NCBI RefSeq assembly: GCF_000012965.1
Contig: NC_007575.1
Location: 1,922,001-1,986,000 of the forward strand
Reading direction: 5' to 3'
Source: Sulfurimonas denitrificans DSM 1251
Lineage (GTDB): Bacteria > Campylobacterota > Campylobacteria > Campylobacterales > Sulfurimonadaceae
DNA length: 64,000 nucleotides
The notes beneath the pieces are model-generated. The model made no database searches. It worked only from the letters and a program-made list of their open reading frames with translations, and was not told the origin of the DNA. How positions within the stretch are numbered: the stretch's first letter is position 1; the number at the start of each line of letters is the position of its first letter. The position numbers and the translations under genes were made by a program. This document shows positions 36,400-45,832 of this stretch, in pieces.

Positions 36400-37590
36400 C
36401 TATACCATACCACGAGCTGCTGCCCAGTAGATGCCTTTATTAAAGCCTTTTCTCACAAAGCTACCTAGTTTACTACAAGGTGTTGGTTGAACATCCTCTT
36501 CATAGTTGTACCAAAGAGGCATACCGCAAGATAACCCCATTTGAGCGATGGCAATAACTAGTCCGTCATAGTTCTCTGTTGGGTAACCATGACGAAGTTC
36601 TGATGCGATATTATCTGCTACTACATCTGTTTGATTATGTATCGTTCCACCAGCTTTTGATACGGGCAAGTCAACAACATCTCCTAGTGTGTAAACATTA
36701 CTCAACCCTTTTACCTTTAGAGTTTTTTTATCTGTTGGAAGCCAACCCTCATTATCTAATGCTTGCGAGAGACCTGATTCTCTTATAAATTTTGTAGCTA
36801 TAAAAGGTGGTGTTGACATGAGTATATCAAACTCAATCTCTTCTCCCTCCGCTGAATAAGCTATCTTCTTCTTGGCATCAACTTTACTCAACGTAAAACC
36901 TGTTCTATGTTTTATTCCTGCACCATCAAATACAGCAGGTAAAACTTTTGAAGTTGGCTCTTGAAGAAAAAGCCCATTTGTTACACTTTGCGCATGAGTT
37001 GGGTAAGTATAGAGTATCTCAATATTCTCTCTTACACCTCTTTGTGTTAAAAAATCATGCAACATGATGGTTGTCTCAACAGGCGCTATACCACACTGAT
37101 GTGGAATGTTTGGAGTTTTTGGAAAATTTACTGTAACAAGAACTCTTCCCTTTGTAATGTTATGAAACTTTTTTGCTAACTTTGTAGCACCCTCATAAGT
37201 ATAAAACCAGTCTCCGCCCTCACTAAGTCCAGGAATTCTATCTGGAGCCGCTTCACAGCCAGTAGCTAAAACTAAAAAATCATACTCAAATTTTTTACCG
37301 CTTTTTGCTTTTACAAAGTTGTTCTTTGTATCTATCTCTGTAGCTTCTTGTATCTCAAAGTTTATCTCGCTCATAAGCAGTGAACGCTGGTCTCTTACAA
37401 ACTCATATCCTTCTGATTTTCCAAAAGCAACATACATAGCACCTGGTCTATAGTAGTGATTTTTAGAGTTAGAAATCAGTGTAATTTCTATCTCACCTCT
37501 ATCAATCTCTGGCATAAGTTTTTTTGCAAGATTATTTGCAGTCATAGTTCCAGCAGTTCCGCCACCGACTATAAGAATTTTTTTCTTCAT
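36400..37590 (-). CDS. FAD-dependent oxidoreductase, sulfide:quinone reductase-like
   Basis: The 396-residue flavoprotein has GGGTAGTMTANNLAKKL for FAD, the DFLVLATGCEAAPD and VYTLGDVVDLP flavin motifs, and four cysteines at 112, 166 (HQCGIAPVE), 355 (LSCGMPL) and 372. The pair at 166 and 355 fits the catalytic cysteines of sulfide:quinone oxidoreductases, which pass electrons from sulfide to quinone. The SQR subtype is not decided, and a sulfide-related flavoprotein with another electron donor is possible. It forms a unit with the DUF1641 gene and supports a sulfur-oxidising lifestyle. Confidence 0.78.
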   Translation of the reverse strand: MKKKILIVGGGTAGTMTANNLAKKLMPEIDRGEIEITLISNSKNHYYRPGAMYVAFGKSEGYEFVRDQRSLLMSEINFEIQEATEIDTKNNFVKAKSGKKFEYDFLVLATGCEAAPDRIPGLSEGGDWFYTYEGATKLAKKFHNITKGRVLVTVNFPKTPNIPHQCGIAPVETTIMLHDFLTQRGVRENIEILYTYPTHAQSVTNGLFLQEPTSKVLPAVFDGAGIKHRTGFTLSKVDAKKKIAYSAEGEEIEFDILMSTPPFIATKFIRESGLSQALDNEGWLPTDKKTLKVKGLSNVYTLGDVVDLPVSKAGGTIHNQTDVVADNIASELRHGYPTENYDGLVIAIAQMGLSCGMPLWYNYEEDVQPTPCSKLGSFVRKGFNKGIYWAAARGMV

Positions 37591-37696
37591 ACTCTCTCCT
37601 TATTTTAGCTATTATGAATGCTAACTTAAAATAAGAAGTTTAGTATAAGGGATGTATAAGATTTGCATAAGGTTTTATCTGCTGAAATTATGCAAG

Positions 37697-38368
37697 CTAC
37701 TCTACTCTATATCCAAGCCCTTTAACATTTTCTATAACACCTTGATAGAGTTTTTTTCGGATACCTACTACCACCATTCTAATAGCATCATCACTAACAC
37801 TCTCCTCCCAAACGCTATGTTCAATCTGCTCTATACTAACTATAGATTTTCTGTTTTTTAACAAAAGTTCAAGAAGCAAAACCTCTTTTTTTGTTAGTTT
37901 TATACTCTGCTCATCTTTTTTTACTAACTTCTGTTTGTAGTCATACATGTAGCCCTCATTTAAAAAAAACACCTGCTCATCTACTTTAGCTCTACTTGAA
38001 GCTATTGCGACTAAAAATTCATCTATATCTATTGGCTTCTTAAGATAAAAATCAACATTTGACTCTACCGCTCTGTTAATGTACTCTGGGGTATTGTAAG
38101 CTGTCATGACAACTCTCGTGGTACTTGGAGAGAGTAGTGATATCTTTTGCAGAAGATGCAAACCATCGACTTGTGGCATCTGGATATCTGAGATGATAAC
38201 ATCAGATGGAGTTTGTTCAAAAAGCTCTAAAGCCTCCATGGCATCTTTTGCAACTCTAACCTCTTTGAAATAGATGGACAAAACACGACTAAGCCACTTT
38301 AGAGTGCTCTCATCATCTTCTGCAATCAAAAGAGTAAGGGAGTGTAGTTTTTTATGTATGGCTTGCAT
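37697..38368 (-). CDS. OmpR-type response regulator
   Basis: Receiver domain residues 1-125 have the acidic pair EDD (18-20), phospho-acceptor Asp61 (VIISDIQMP) and Lys near 112 (FYLKKPIDIDEF). The C-terminal domain is a winged helix (LTKKEVLLLELLLKNRKSIVSIEQIEHSVWEE, then VVGIRKKLYQGVIENVKGLGYRV). The gene follows its histidine kinase with one base between them. The target is unknown. Position next to the phosphate block makes it a candidate PhoB-like regulator, without direct evidence. Confidence 0.85.
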   Translation of the reverse strand: MQAIHKKLHSLTLLIAEDDESTLKWLSRVLSIYFKEVRVAKDAMEALELFEQTPSDVIISDIQMPQVDGLHLLQKISLLSPSTTRVVMTAYNTPEYINRAVESNVDFYLKKPIDIDEFLVAIASSRAKVDEQVFFLNEGYMYDYKQKLVKKDEQSIKLTKKEVLLLELLLKNRKSIVSIEQIEHSVWEESVSDDAIRMVVVGIRKKLYQGVIENVKGLGYRVE

Positions 38369-38369
38369 C

Positions 38370-39797
38370 TTAATAACCTTTTTTTAGCATAATAGTAAAC
38401 TTCGCACCATCTTTAGTGTTTTTGACCCTCAAGAGTCCATTCATGTGGCTCTCTATAATCACTTTTGACATATAAAGCCCTATTCCGCTTCCTTTATCTT
38501 TTGTTGTAAAGTATGGATTAAATATCTTTGGCATATCCTCTTTAGAGATTCCTCCACCATTATCAACTATCTCTATTTGAAAATTCTCTTTTACTCTTTT
38601 TATGAGTATCCCTATTTTGCCATTTTGCACACTTCTTGAGACTATCGCCATCATTGCATTATTTATCATATTTAATATAACTTGCCTAAACTCATTTGCA
38701 AAACCTAAAATGCTCAAATCTAAGCTCTCATCTTTTGTTATCTCTATAGCAATAGTATAGTTTTTCAGTTGTATCTCTATAAGTCTTATGGCATCTTCTA
38801 TGCTTTGTAAAAGGTTAAAACTCTCTTTTTGCTTAGTTATCCTAAAGAAGACACTAAAGTCATCAATGGTTTGGGACATGTAGTTTAGTTTTTGCATCAT
38901 TTCTGCTTCTATCTCTTTTAAAAACTTAACATCTATATTTTTCTGGCTTGAGATATGTCTTAGCCCTTGGACTATGATGCCAAGGCTATTTAGCGGTTGC
39001 CTCCATTGGTGGGCAATAGAATCTATCATCTCGCCCATAGCAGCTAGTCTTGACTGATGACACATTATCTCATGTTGCTGGGTTCTTTTTGCGACTTCTA
39101 TCTCAACTTGTTTTTTTAGTTTGTCTTGGTACATAATATCTTCTGTAATATCTGAAGTTATCATGATAATTTCATCTCTGCTTTGCAGATATGCCAAAGA
39201 CATACTAGCGTTTATATGGATGCCAGACTTTGTAACACAAACTTTTTTAAACTTCTCAAAACTTCCAAACTCTATCGCTTTTTCAACTGCAGTTTTTGAT
39301 GGAGCTGCGTACTCAGCAGATGAGAGAGAGATACATGAGTGGCTATATAACTCCTCCATCGTGTACTCCATCATATTTTGAAAGAACTTGTTCGCATATA
39401 AAAACATTCCATTTCTATCTAGGATAGAAATTCCGTTTGCAGCAAGATCAAAAACTGCTTGAAGCTCCTCTTTTTTAGAAGTAAGTTCGCCCAAACTCTG
39501 TTTTAGTTTTGATTCAACTTCAAAGTAGGATGTAATATCGTAAAAGTAAAAGATATTAGAGTTAAAATAAACCTCATACTCTCGTCCATCCCAGCTAATA
39601 TTGCAGCTCTTAGACTTTTTTTTCTTAAGTTTTTTAACTCTCTTGTAAGCCTTTGCATCAAAGATATCTTTTAGCTTTTGATATTTTAATTTTTTTAAAC
39701 TCTTTTTTCCACCATAAACACCAAGAACCACCTTTCCATCACTCTTTAGAACAATTGATTTTGGCATATTTTTTAAAATATCTAATTTTTTCATCAT
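38370..39797 (-). CDS. Cytoplasmic PAS sensor histidine kinase
   Basis: The 475-residue protein has no membrane helix. Residues 105-225 form a PAS-like sensor (FDLAANGISILDRNGMFLYANKFFQNM). The kinase core has H-box AHQWRQPLNSLG, N-box MINNAMMAI, and G-boxes DNGGGISKEDMPKIF and KGSGIGLYMS. An N-terminal 100-residue region is of unknown type. It shares a promoter-side gap of 97 bases with the porin gene, which has a hairpin at 39851-39880. The signal is likely cytoplasmic, such as redox or energy state. Confidence 0.84.
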   Translation of the reverse strand: MMKKLDILKNMPKSIVLKSDGKVVLGVYGGKKSLKKLKYQKLKDIFDAKAYKRVKKLKKKKSKSCNISWDGREYEVYFNSNIFYFYDITSYFEVESKLKQSLGELTSKKEELQAVFDLAANGISILDRNGMFLYANKFFQNMMEYTMEELYSHSCISLSSAEYAAPSKTAVEKAIEFGSFEKFKKVCVTKSGIHINASMSLAYLQSRDEIIMITSDITEDIMYQDKLKKQVEIEVAKRTQQHEIMCHQSRLAAMGEMIDSIAHQWRQPLNSLGIIVQGLRHISSQKNIDVKFLKEIEAEMMQKLNYMSQTIDDFSVFFRITKQKESFNLLQSIEDAIRLIEIQLKNYTIAIEITKDESLDLSILGFANEFRQVILNMINNAMMAIVSRSVQNGKIGILIKRVKENFQIEIVDNGGGISKEDMPKIFNPYFTTKDKGSGIGLYMSKVIIESHMNGLLRVKNTKDGAKFTIMLKKGY

Positions 39798-39850
39798 TTT
39801 ATATAGTAGCTAAAATTCATTAAAACATTTACATGTAGAATTATTGTTGA

Positions 39851-39880
39851 GATATAAAGCCCTCAGTGGGCTTATATCTA
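39851..39880 (-). terminator. Stem-loop downstream of the porin gene
   Basis: AGATATAAGCCC pairs with GGGCTTTATATCT with one bulge, loop ACTGA, 15 bases after the porin stop on the minus strand. No U-run follows directly, so it may be a processing or weak termination hairpin. Confidence 0.5.
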
Positions 39881-39894
39881 TTAATGTTTATATC

Positions 39895-41085
39895 CTACCA
39901 ATGAACCTCAGCAGTAAGCATTACAGAATCCCAGTCTTTAGAGTTACTCTCCTCAATGTTATATGATTGACCTGAAAGCAACCATTTAAAGTTTCTGTTT
40001 TGTTGCCATGCAACACCGTAAATAGCATTCTCTTCAGTTGAAGCAACTACACCCGTTGTTGTATTTTCATTTTCCCACTCATCATAACGAGCAAAAGCGG
40101 AGAACTGTTTTTTCTCGCCAAAACGATAAGTACCGTTTACTGAGTAACCTTGTCCATTCCAGTTGCTGTCATTTGCAAGATCGTTATCAGAAGTTACATA
40201 CTGAGCTGAAATTAAGAATGACGGGTTGTTATAAACTGTATGCAAACCATAAAATTTATAATTCTCAGACTTACCTAATGAGTTGGCATTATGAGAGTTA
40301 TCCATGTTGTATTGACCAAAAAATGATGCATCAAAATAGCTGTCTTTTAACGGTTTTCTCTTTTTATCGCCGTTACCAAGTAGGGCAGCAGTTAATCTCC
40401 ACTCAGCAGATACACCATCACCTAACTCCTCATCATTAGCACCCGAGCTATCGTTAGTACCGTGATAACCTTCGCCGTTAAATATACCAAGTTCAGATGT
40501 AAAGTAAGGAGTTTTTGTTTTAAAATTAACACCCAAATCTGCCGAATTAGTAAGATGTGCTGCTTCATCAGCCTCTACGAATACTTTAGAGATAGAACGC
40601 ATCCACCAACCTTGGTGCTCTTCATAGTCAATCCAAGGACGGTGAGCCATACCAAATTCAACACCTGTATAAGGTAAAATATCATTTAAATAAAGGTAAG
40701 CATACTTAACAAAAACATCAGCATGTCCACCTGAGTTAGCTGTTGAGTTTGAGTAAGTCCCATCTAATGTTACACGCACGTAGCTCTTTGGATCATCCAT
40801 AACATAAGCTTTTACTTGAACATAGTTTCTACGCATTTCAAAATTATTAGTCGTATCTCCGCTTTTCATATTTTTATTGATAAAACCTAAATAGTGAGTA
40901 CCGCTAAACTCTAACTTTGAGCTTTTTGCAAAAACTGAAGTCTCGTCATTTTTTATAGCAATGCGATCTGCAGCAGATGTTGTGAAAACTTGACCTTTGT
41001 CATCTACATAAAACTGCTGTGAAGCACTTAAGCTAGTTGCACTAACCGCTAAAGCAGCTATAGTTGATAAAACAATTTTTTTCAT
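39895..41085 (-). CDS. Outer-membrane porin, predicted phosphate-starvation porin
   Basis: The 396-residue protein has a signal peptide (MKKIVLSTIAALAVSATSLSA), then alternating beta-strands with aromatic girdles and a terminal Trp-containing strand (SVMLTAEVHW), like OprO/OprP-type porins. It follows the pattern LEFSGTHYLGFINKNM and YGLHTVYNNPSFLISAQYV. Upstream, TGTAAT-like direct repeats 11 bases apart and a TATAAT (41114-41119) match the pstS and pstC promoters, so I predict phosphate import across the outer membrane. The substrate is inferred from regulation only. Confidence 0.75.
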   Translation of the reverse strand: MKKIVLSTIAALAVSATSLSASQQFYVDDKGQVFTTSAADRIAIKNDETSVFAKSSKLEFSGTHYLGFINKNMKSGDTTNNFEMRRNYVQVKAYVMDDPKSYVRVTLDGTYSNSTANSGGHADVFVKYAYLYLNDILPYTGVEFGMAHRPWIDYEEHQGWWMRSISKVFVEADEAAHLTNSADLGVNFKTKTPYFTSELGIFNGEGYHGTNDSSGANDEELGDGVSAEWRLTAALLGNGDKKRKPLKDSYFDASFFGQYNMDNSHNANSLGKSENYKFYGLHTVYNNPSFLISAQYVTSDNDLANDSNWNGQGYSVNGTYRFGEKKQFSAFARYDEWENENTTTGVVASTEENAIYGVAWQQNRNFKWLLSGQSYNIEESNSKDWDSVMLTAEVHW

Positions 41086-41113
41086 TTTTAAATCCCTTAT
41101 TTTTTGTATGGAA

Positions 41114-41146
41114 ATTATAAAATTATTAGATTACGAAAACATTACA
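41114..41146 (-). promoter_or_regulatory. Pho-box-like promoter of the porin gene
   Basis: On the minus strand: TGTAAT (41146-41141), five bases, CGTAAT (41135-41130), ten bases, TATAAT (41119-41114). The box edge is 44 bases from the porin ATG. The 11-base repeat period and fixed distance to the -10 box are typical of PhoB-type activators replacing a -35 box. Confidence 0.65.
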
Positions 41147-41184
41147 ATCTTTGCAAGAAAATAAAAAGATTTTAAAACGAAAAT

Positions 41185-41216
41185 AAGCCACACTATTTGA
41201 GAAGATAGTGTGGCTT
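41185..41216 (-). terminator. Terminator of pstS
   Basis: AAGCCACACTAT and ATAGTGTGGCTT are perfect 12-bp arms with an 8-base loop. On the minus strand ATTTTCGTTTTAAAATC follows. It lies about 50 bases after the pstS stop. Confidence 0.7.
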
Positions 41217-41268
41217 GTAGGAGATTTTCTTAGGAGAGAAAAATTGTTACAACACTACATGTAGCTGG

Positions 41269-42273
41269 TTATTTTATATTAGTTGTCCAATACTCTTTAA
41301 TCATATTTTTAGTCTCCTCAGGAAGAGGAATATAACCTAACTTTTTAGCTGATTCGTCACCGTTTTTAAATGCGTAATCATAAAAAGCTATTACCTTTTT
41401 ATTCATATCGCCGCCTTCTCTAGGAAGAAGTATGAATGTAGCCGCAACGATTGGGTAAGATGTATCACCTTGCTGCAGTGCTAAAACAGAGTAAAAGTGC
41501 TCCGCTTTTGTCCAAGTAGCATATTTTGCAGCAGCTTTGAAGTTCTCTTCTGTTGCTTTTACCCATTTTCCATTAGCAGTTTTTAAAATAGCCGCACTTA
41601 GGTTATTTTTCTCTTTATAAGCATTTTCTATGTATCCGATTGAGTAAGGAGTCTGCTTAAGCAAACTTGCTACACCTTCATTGCCTTTTGCGCCTATTCC
41701 AGTAGCCCAGTCAATCGTCTTACCTGTTCCGAAACTCTCTTTCCAATTTTTAGAACTTTGTGTCAGATAATACGTAAAGTTAAAAGTTGTTCCGCTTCCA
41801 TCCGAACGGTGTACAACTATGATTTTTTGATTTGGAAGATTAAGCCCTTGATTATCCACTGCGATAGCTTTATCATTCCACATTGTAATTTTTCCTGCAA
41901 AAATATCTGCTACAACTTCATTGCTAAGCTTAAGAGTTTCATCAGCAACTCCATCTACGTTAAATGCAACTACGATTGAACCAATCACTGCTGGAAACTG
42001 AAATAGGTTATCCTTTGCAAGTGCTAACGTGCTTAGAGCTTCATCAGATGCACCAAACTCAACAACTCTTTTTGCGATTTGCTTGATTCCTCCGCCTGAA
42101 CCTATTGACTGATAATTTACAAGATTTGTTGTATCTTTTTTATAGTTATATGCCCAATCATAATATAGAGGAGCAGGAAACGAGGCACCTGCACCGTTTA
42201 TCTTATCCGACGCAAATGAAGAACTAATTGATGCTGCTGCAACCAAAGTAACTAAAGCTAATTTCTTTAACAT
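41269..42273 (-). CDS. pstS: Phosphate ABC transporter substrate-binding protein
   Basis: The 334-residue PstS has a signal peptide (LVTLVAAASISSSFA) and the phosphate-binding segments GAGASFPAPLY, QSIGSGGGIKQI, FGASDEAL and VHRSDGSGTTFNFTYYL. Periplasmic binding protein feeding PstCAB. Unlike most pst operons, pstS is transcribed away from pstCAB, with ppk2 between. Its own Pho-box-like promoter is at 42301-42333, and a strong terminator follows at 41185-41216. Confidence 0.95.
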   Translation of the reverse strand: MLKKLALVTLVAAASISSSFASDKINGAGASFPAPLYYDWAYNYKKDTTNLVNYQSIGSGGGIKQIAKRVVEFGASDEALSTLALAKDNLFQFPAVIGSIVVAFNVDGVADETLKLSNEVVADIFAGKITMWNDKAIAVDNQGLNLPNQKIIVVHRSDGSGTTFNFTYYLTQSSKNWKESFGTGKTIDWATGIGAKGNEGVASLLKQTPYSIGYIENAYKEKNNLSAAILKTANGKWVKATEENFKAAAKYATWTKAEHFYSVLALQQGDTSYPIVAATFILLPREGGDMNKKVIAFYDYAFKNGDESAKKLGYIPLPEETKNMIKEYWTTNIK

Positions 42274-42300
42274 TTGTTTTCCTTTTTGAATGTTTAAGAA

Positions 42301-42333
42301 ATTATAATGGCTCCTTATTACAAGATGATTACA
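42301..42333 (-). promoter_or_regulatory. Pho-box-like promoter of pstS
   Basis: On the minus strand: TGTAAT (42333-42328), five bases, TGTAAT (42322-42317), ten bases, TATAAT (42306-42301). The box edge is 43 bases from the pstS ATG. It begins four bases after the ppk2 stop. Confidence 0.7.
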
Positions 42334-42337
42334 GCTA

Positions 42338-43192
42338 CTACTTGTTCTTTGGCGAAAACTTAAATTTACTCTCCATGGCTATTGCTTCATCTCTGCCATA
42401 TACTATAATATCTCTATCTACCTCTATTTGAGTATTATCTATCTTATTTGGATAATCAACAAAGTTTAAAATATGCTTGATTGTATTGATTCTAGCTTTT
42501 TTCTTATTGTCACTTTTTACAACTGTCCATGGAGCGGTCTCTGTGTGTGTTGCGCTTAACATCATGTACTTTGCAAGAGCATACTCATCCCATAAATCTT
42601 GAGCTTTTAAATCAACATCAGATAATTTGTACTGCTTAAGAGGATCTTGCTCTCTTTGTGCAAATCTTCTTTTTTGCTCCTCTTTTGTTACTGAAAAATA
42701 GAATTTAAATATTTTTATATCCTCTTCTACTATCATCTTCTCAAACTGTGGTGCGTCTTTTAAAAACTTATGATGCTCCCTCTCGCTACAAAATCCCATA
42801 ACAGGCTCAACCATAGCTCTGTTGTACCAACTTCTATCAAAAAGAACTATCTCTCCAGCACTTGGCAAATTTGCTGCGTATCTTTGAAAATACCACTGTG
42901 TTCGTTCTTGATCACTTGGTTTTGTAAGTGCTACAACTCTAGCACCTCTTGGATTTAGATGCTCAGTTATTCTCTTAATCGTACCGCCCTTTCCAGCAGC
43001 ATCACGCCCCTCAAAAATCATAAGAACTTTAAGTCCATTCTCTTTTACATGATTTTGAAATTTAAGCAGTTCAATTTGAAGTTTTTCCAACTCCTTCTCA
43101 TAAAGCAGTGTCTCTTTCTTTACCCAAATCTTTATCTTCTCATCTTTTTTATTTTCTTTTTTTTCTATTTTTGTTTTAGATTTTTCTCTCAT
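42338..43192 (-). CDS. ppk2: Polyphosphate kinase 2
   Basis: The 284-residue PPK2-family kinase has Walker A GRDAAGKGGTI, the lid segment PRGARVVALTKPSDQERTQWYFQRY, Walker B-like VLFDRSWYNRAMVEPVMGF, and VTKEEQKRRFAQREQDPLKQYKLS. PPK2 enzymes use polyphosphate to phosphorylate nucleotides. A charged Lys-rich N-terminal 25 residues precede the domain. The gene sits inside the phosphate block, divergent from pstC, so polyphosphate turnover may be tied to phosphate supply. Confidence 0.92.
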   Translation of the reverse strand: MREKSKTKIEKKENKKDEKIKIWVKKETLLYEKELEKLQIELLKFQNHVKENGLKVLMIFEGRDAAGKGGTIKRITEHLNPRGARVVALTKPSDQERTQWYFQRYAANLPSAGEIVLFDRSWYNRAMVEPVMGFCSEREHHKFLKDAPQFEKMIVEEDIKIFKFYFSVTKEEQKRRFAQREQDPLKQYKLSDVDLKAQDLWDEYALAKYMMLSATHTETAPWTVVKSDNKKKARINTIKHILNFVDYPNKIDNTQIEVDRDIIVYGRDEAIAMESKFKFSPKNK

Positions 43193-43235
43193 AAATAACT
43201 CCTTTTAAAGAAGTATATAAAAAAAATCTTACTTT

Positions 43236-43268
43236 TGTAATCTTTTTGTAATCAAAGAAACATAAAAT
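43236..43268 (+). promoter_or_regulatory. Pho-box-like promoter of pstC
   Basis: TGTAAT (43236-43241), five bases, TGTAAT (43247-43252), ten bases, TAAAAT (43263-43268) on the plus strand. The box edge is 47 bases from the pstC TTG. It lies in the divergent gap and could also affect ppk2. Confidence 0.7.
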
Positions 43269-43299
43269 TCAGCACTTATTTTATAAAGGGGTAAACTGC

Positions 43300-44157
43300 T
43301 TGAGTATTTTTATAGATAAATTTTTTGCAAACATAACAAAACTTATCGCTTTTAGTATCTTATTGCTTGTTGCTTGGATATTTACTATACTTTTTGAATA
43401 CTCTCTAGAATCGATAAAAGCATTTGGTTTTCTTTTTATTACAGAGGATAAATGGGCACCAAACTTAGAAAAATTTGGTGCTCTTCCTGCTATTTACGGT
43501 TCAGTTGTATCCACTTTTTTAGCAATGATTTTAGCTGTACCCATCGCTATTGGTGTTGCAATTTTTCTAAGTGAGATAGCTCACGCAAAGCTTAAAGCTA
43601 CAGTTGGCGTATCGATAGAACTTCTCGCTGCTATTCCATCTGTTGTCTATGGTATGTGGGGACTTTTTTACTTTGTGCCTATTATTCGTGATATATTTGG
43701 CGGAATCGGAATCAGCATGCTGAGTGCTGGTATTGTTCTTAGCATTATGATTTTACCTTTTATGGCAGCTGTTACTCGTGATGCAATGAACACAACTCCA
43801 GATATTTTAAAAGAGTCTGCTTATGCTCTTGGCTCAACCAAATGGAATGTTGTTAAAGATATTATCATTCCTTACGCAAAGGCTGGAATTATCGGCTCAT
43901 TTATATTGGCTCTTGGTCGTGCTATTGGCGAAACAATGGCTGTAACATTTGTTATGGGCAACGTCCATAAAATCTCAACAGATTTGACACAACCAGCAAC
44001 ATCAATTCCTGTAACACTTGCAAATGAGTTCGCAGAGGCCAATAGCACTCTTTACTACTCATCTCTTTTTGAACTCTCTTTACTTCTTTTAGTGGTTAGC
44101 TTTACAATTATTTCCATAGCTAAGTTCTACTTTTTACGCAGAAGAAAGGCTCTATAA
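43300..44157 (+). CDS. pstC: Phosphate ABC transporter permease PstC
   Basis: The 285-residue permease has about six membrane helices, the permease loop ALGRAIGETMAVTFVMG and upstream ALGSTKWNVVKDIIIP. The TTG start at 43300 has AAAGGGG eight bases upstream, and no better start exists nearby. pstA starts inside its stop (TAATG). Together with PstA it forms the membrane channel for phosphate. Confidence 0.93.
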   Translation: MSIFIDKFFANITKLIAFSILLLVAWIFTILFEYSLESIKAFGFLFITEDKWAPNLEKFGALPAIYGSVVSTFLAMILAVPIAIGVAIFLSEIAHAKLKATVGVSIELLAAIPSVVYGMWGLFYFVPIIRDIFGGIGISMLSAGIVLSIMILPFMAAVTRDAMNTTPDILKESAYALGSTKWNVVKDIIIPYAKAGIIGSFILALGRAIGETMAVTFVMGNVHKISTDLTQPATSIPVTLANEFAEANSTLYYSSLFELSLLLLVVSFTIISIAKFYFLRRRKAL

Positions 44158-45002
44158 TGACATACACTCAAAAAAGAATCATAATAAATAAAGCAGTAAT
44201 GACGCTCTCTACGCTCTGTGCTATTATTGGAATGGGCTTTTTATTTTGGATTTTAAGCGTTCTTGTTATCAATGGTATTGATGCACTGAGTGCAAATATC
44301 TTTTTAAATGAAGGTGCCCCTCCTGGAAATGATCAAGGCGGTTTAAAACATGCACTTATAGGACAGCTTTATCTCGTTGGTTACGCTTCTATTTTTGGTG
44401 TTCCGCTTGGAATATTGGCTGGTACATACCTTAGTGAATATAGTCAAAAATCAAAAATAGCAGAGGTAGTACGTGATATCTCAGATATTATGATGTCTGC
44501 ACCTTCGATTGTTATTGGTGCTTTTGTTTATGCGGTAGTTGTAACTCCAATGGGACACTTTAGCGGTTGGGCAGGTTCAATAGCTCTGACAATCATAATG
44601 CTACCTATTATCCTAAGAACAACAGATGATATGCTTCAACTTGTTCCATCAACACTAAGAGAAGCCGCATTTGCGCTTGGTGCGCCTAAGTACAAAGTAA
44701 TTATTCAAGTTGTTTATCGTGGGGCAAAAGCTGGTATTTTAACAGGAATTTTACTTGGAGTAGCACGTGTAGCAGGAGAGACTGCTCCGCTTCTTTTTAC
44801 ATCTTTTAATGATAATTTTTTAAATACAGACATGATGCAACCTATGGCATCACTTACCGTAACTATGTACAACTATGCCTCAAGTCCTTATGAAGATTGG
44901 CAACAACTTGGCTGGGCAGCTGCTTTTATACTTAGCATGTTCATCTTAACACTAAATATTTTAGGAAGACTATTTTTACTCAAAAAGAGAGGCAAACATT
45001 AA
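44157..45002 (+). CDS. pstA: Phosphate ABC transporter permease PstA
   Basis: The 281-residue permease has the [46 protein letters not shown] loop (key residues E, A, G of the EAA motif) and six helices. It overlaps pstC and pstB by one base each (TAATG), so translation is coupled. It is the second pore subunit of the phosphate importer. Confidence 0.93.
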
Positions 45003-45787
45003 TGGCAACAATAATTGAAATAAATAAAAAAAAAGCACTTGAAGTTAAAAACTTTGAATTTACCTATGCGAAAGCAGATGTACCAAGTGTAAAAAAACTA
45101 TCTATGCCTGTGGCAAAACATAACATAACTGCTCTTATTGGACCATCAGGATGTGGAAAAACAACTCTTCTTAGAAGTTTTAACCGTATGCATGATTTAT
45201 ATCCAAACAACAAATATTCAGGCGAAATTACTTTTAAAGATAGAAATATTTTAACATCAAAAGAGGATTTGATAAAACTTAGAATTCAAATAGGGATGAT
45301 TTTTCAAAAACCGACCGCTTTTCCAATGAGTATCTTTGATAATGTTGCTTATGGACTAAAACTTCAGGGTATAAAAAACAGAACTGAACTTAGTGGCAGA
45401 GTTGAAAAAGCGCTCAAAGATGCAGCTATTTGGAATGAAGTAAAAGATAGGCTAAAACATGATGCAAATGGCTTGTCTGGTGGTCAGCAACAAAGACTCT
45501 GCATAGCCAGAGCCGTCGCTGTTGAGCCAGAAGTTCTACTCTTTGATGAGCCAACCTCCGCACTTGATCCTATCTCAACAGGCGGGATTGAAGAACTTAT
45601 CGTTGAACTAAGAGAGAGAGTCTCTATCATAATTGTTACGCACAATATGCAACAAGCTGCCAGAGTTAGTGACTACACTGGATTTATGTACCTTGGAGAG
45701 CTAATTGAACTTGGCAAAACAGAAGAGATATTTGTAACACCTAAAGAGAAATTAACAGAAGAGTATATAACTGGAAAATTTGGTTGA
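45002..45787 (+). CDS. pstB: Phosphate ABC transporter ATP-binding protein PstB
   Basis: The 261-residue ATPase has Walker [23 protein letters not shown], signature [14 protein letters not shown], Walker [13 protein letters not shown] and the switch His (VTHNMQQA). It drives phosphate import through PstCA and is the energy unit that likely also signals phosphate state. The N-terminal 15 residues are longer than in E. coli PstB. phoU follows 45 bases later. Confidence 0.95.
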
Positions 45788-45832
45788 AAAATAGAACTAA
45801 AACCGCATAAAAAATATAAAAAGGATAAACAG

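Noticed and set aside
35933-36430. Plus-strand frame opposite the DUF1641 gene
   Set aside because: Antisense to a good family member; no ribosome binding site or family match.
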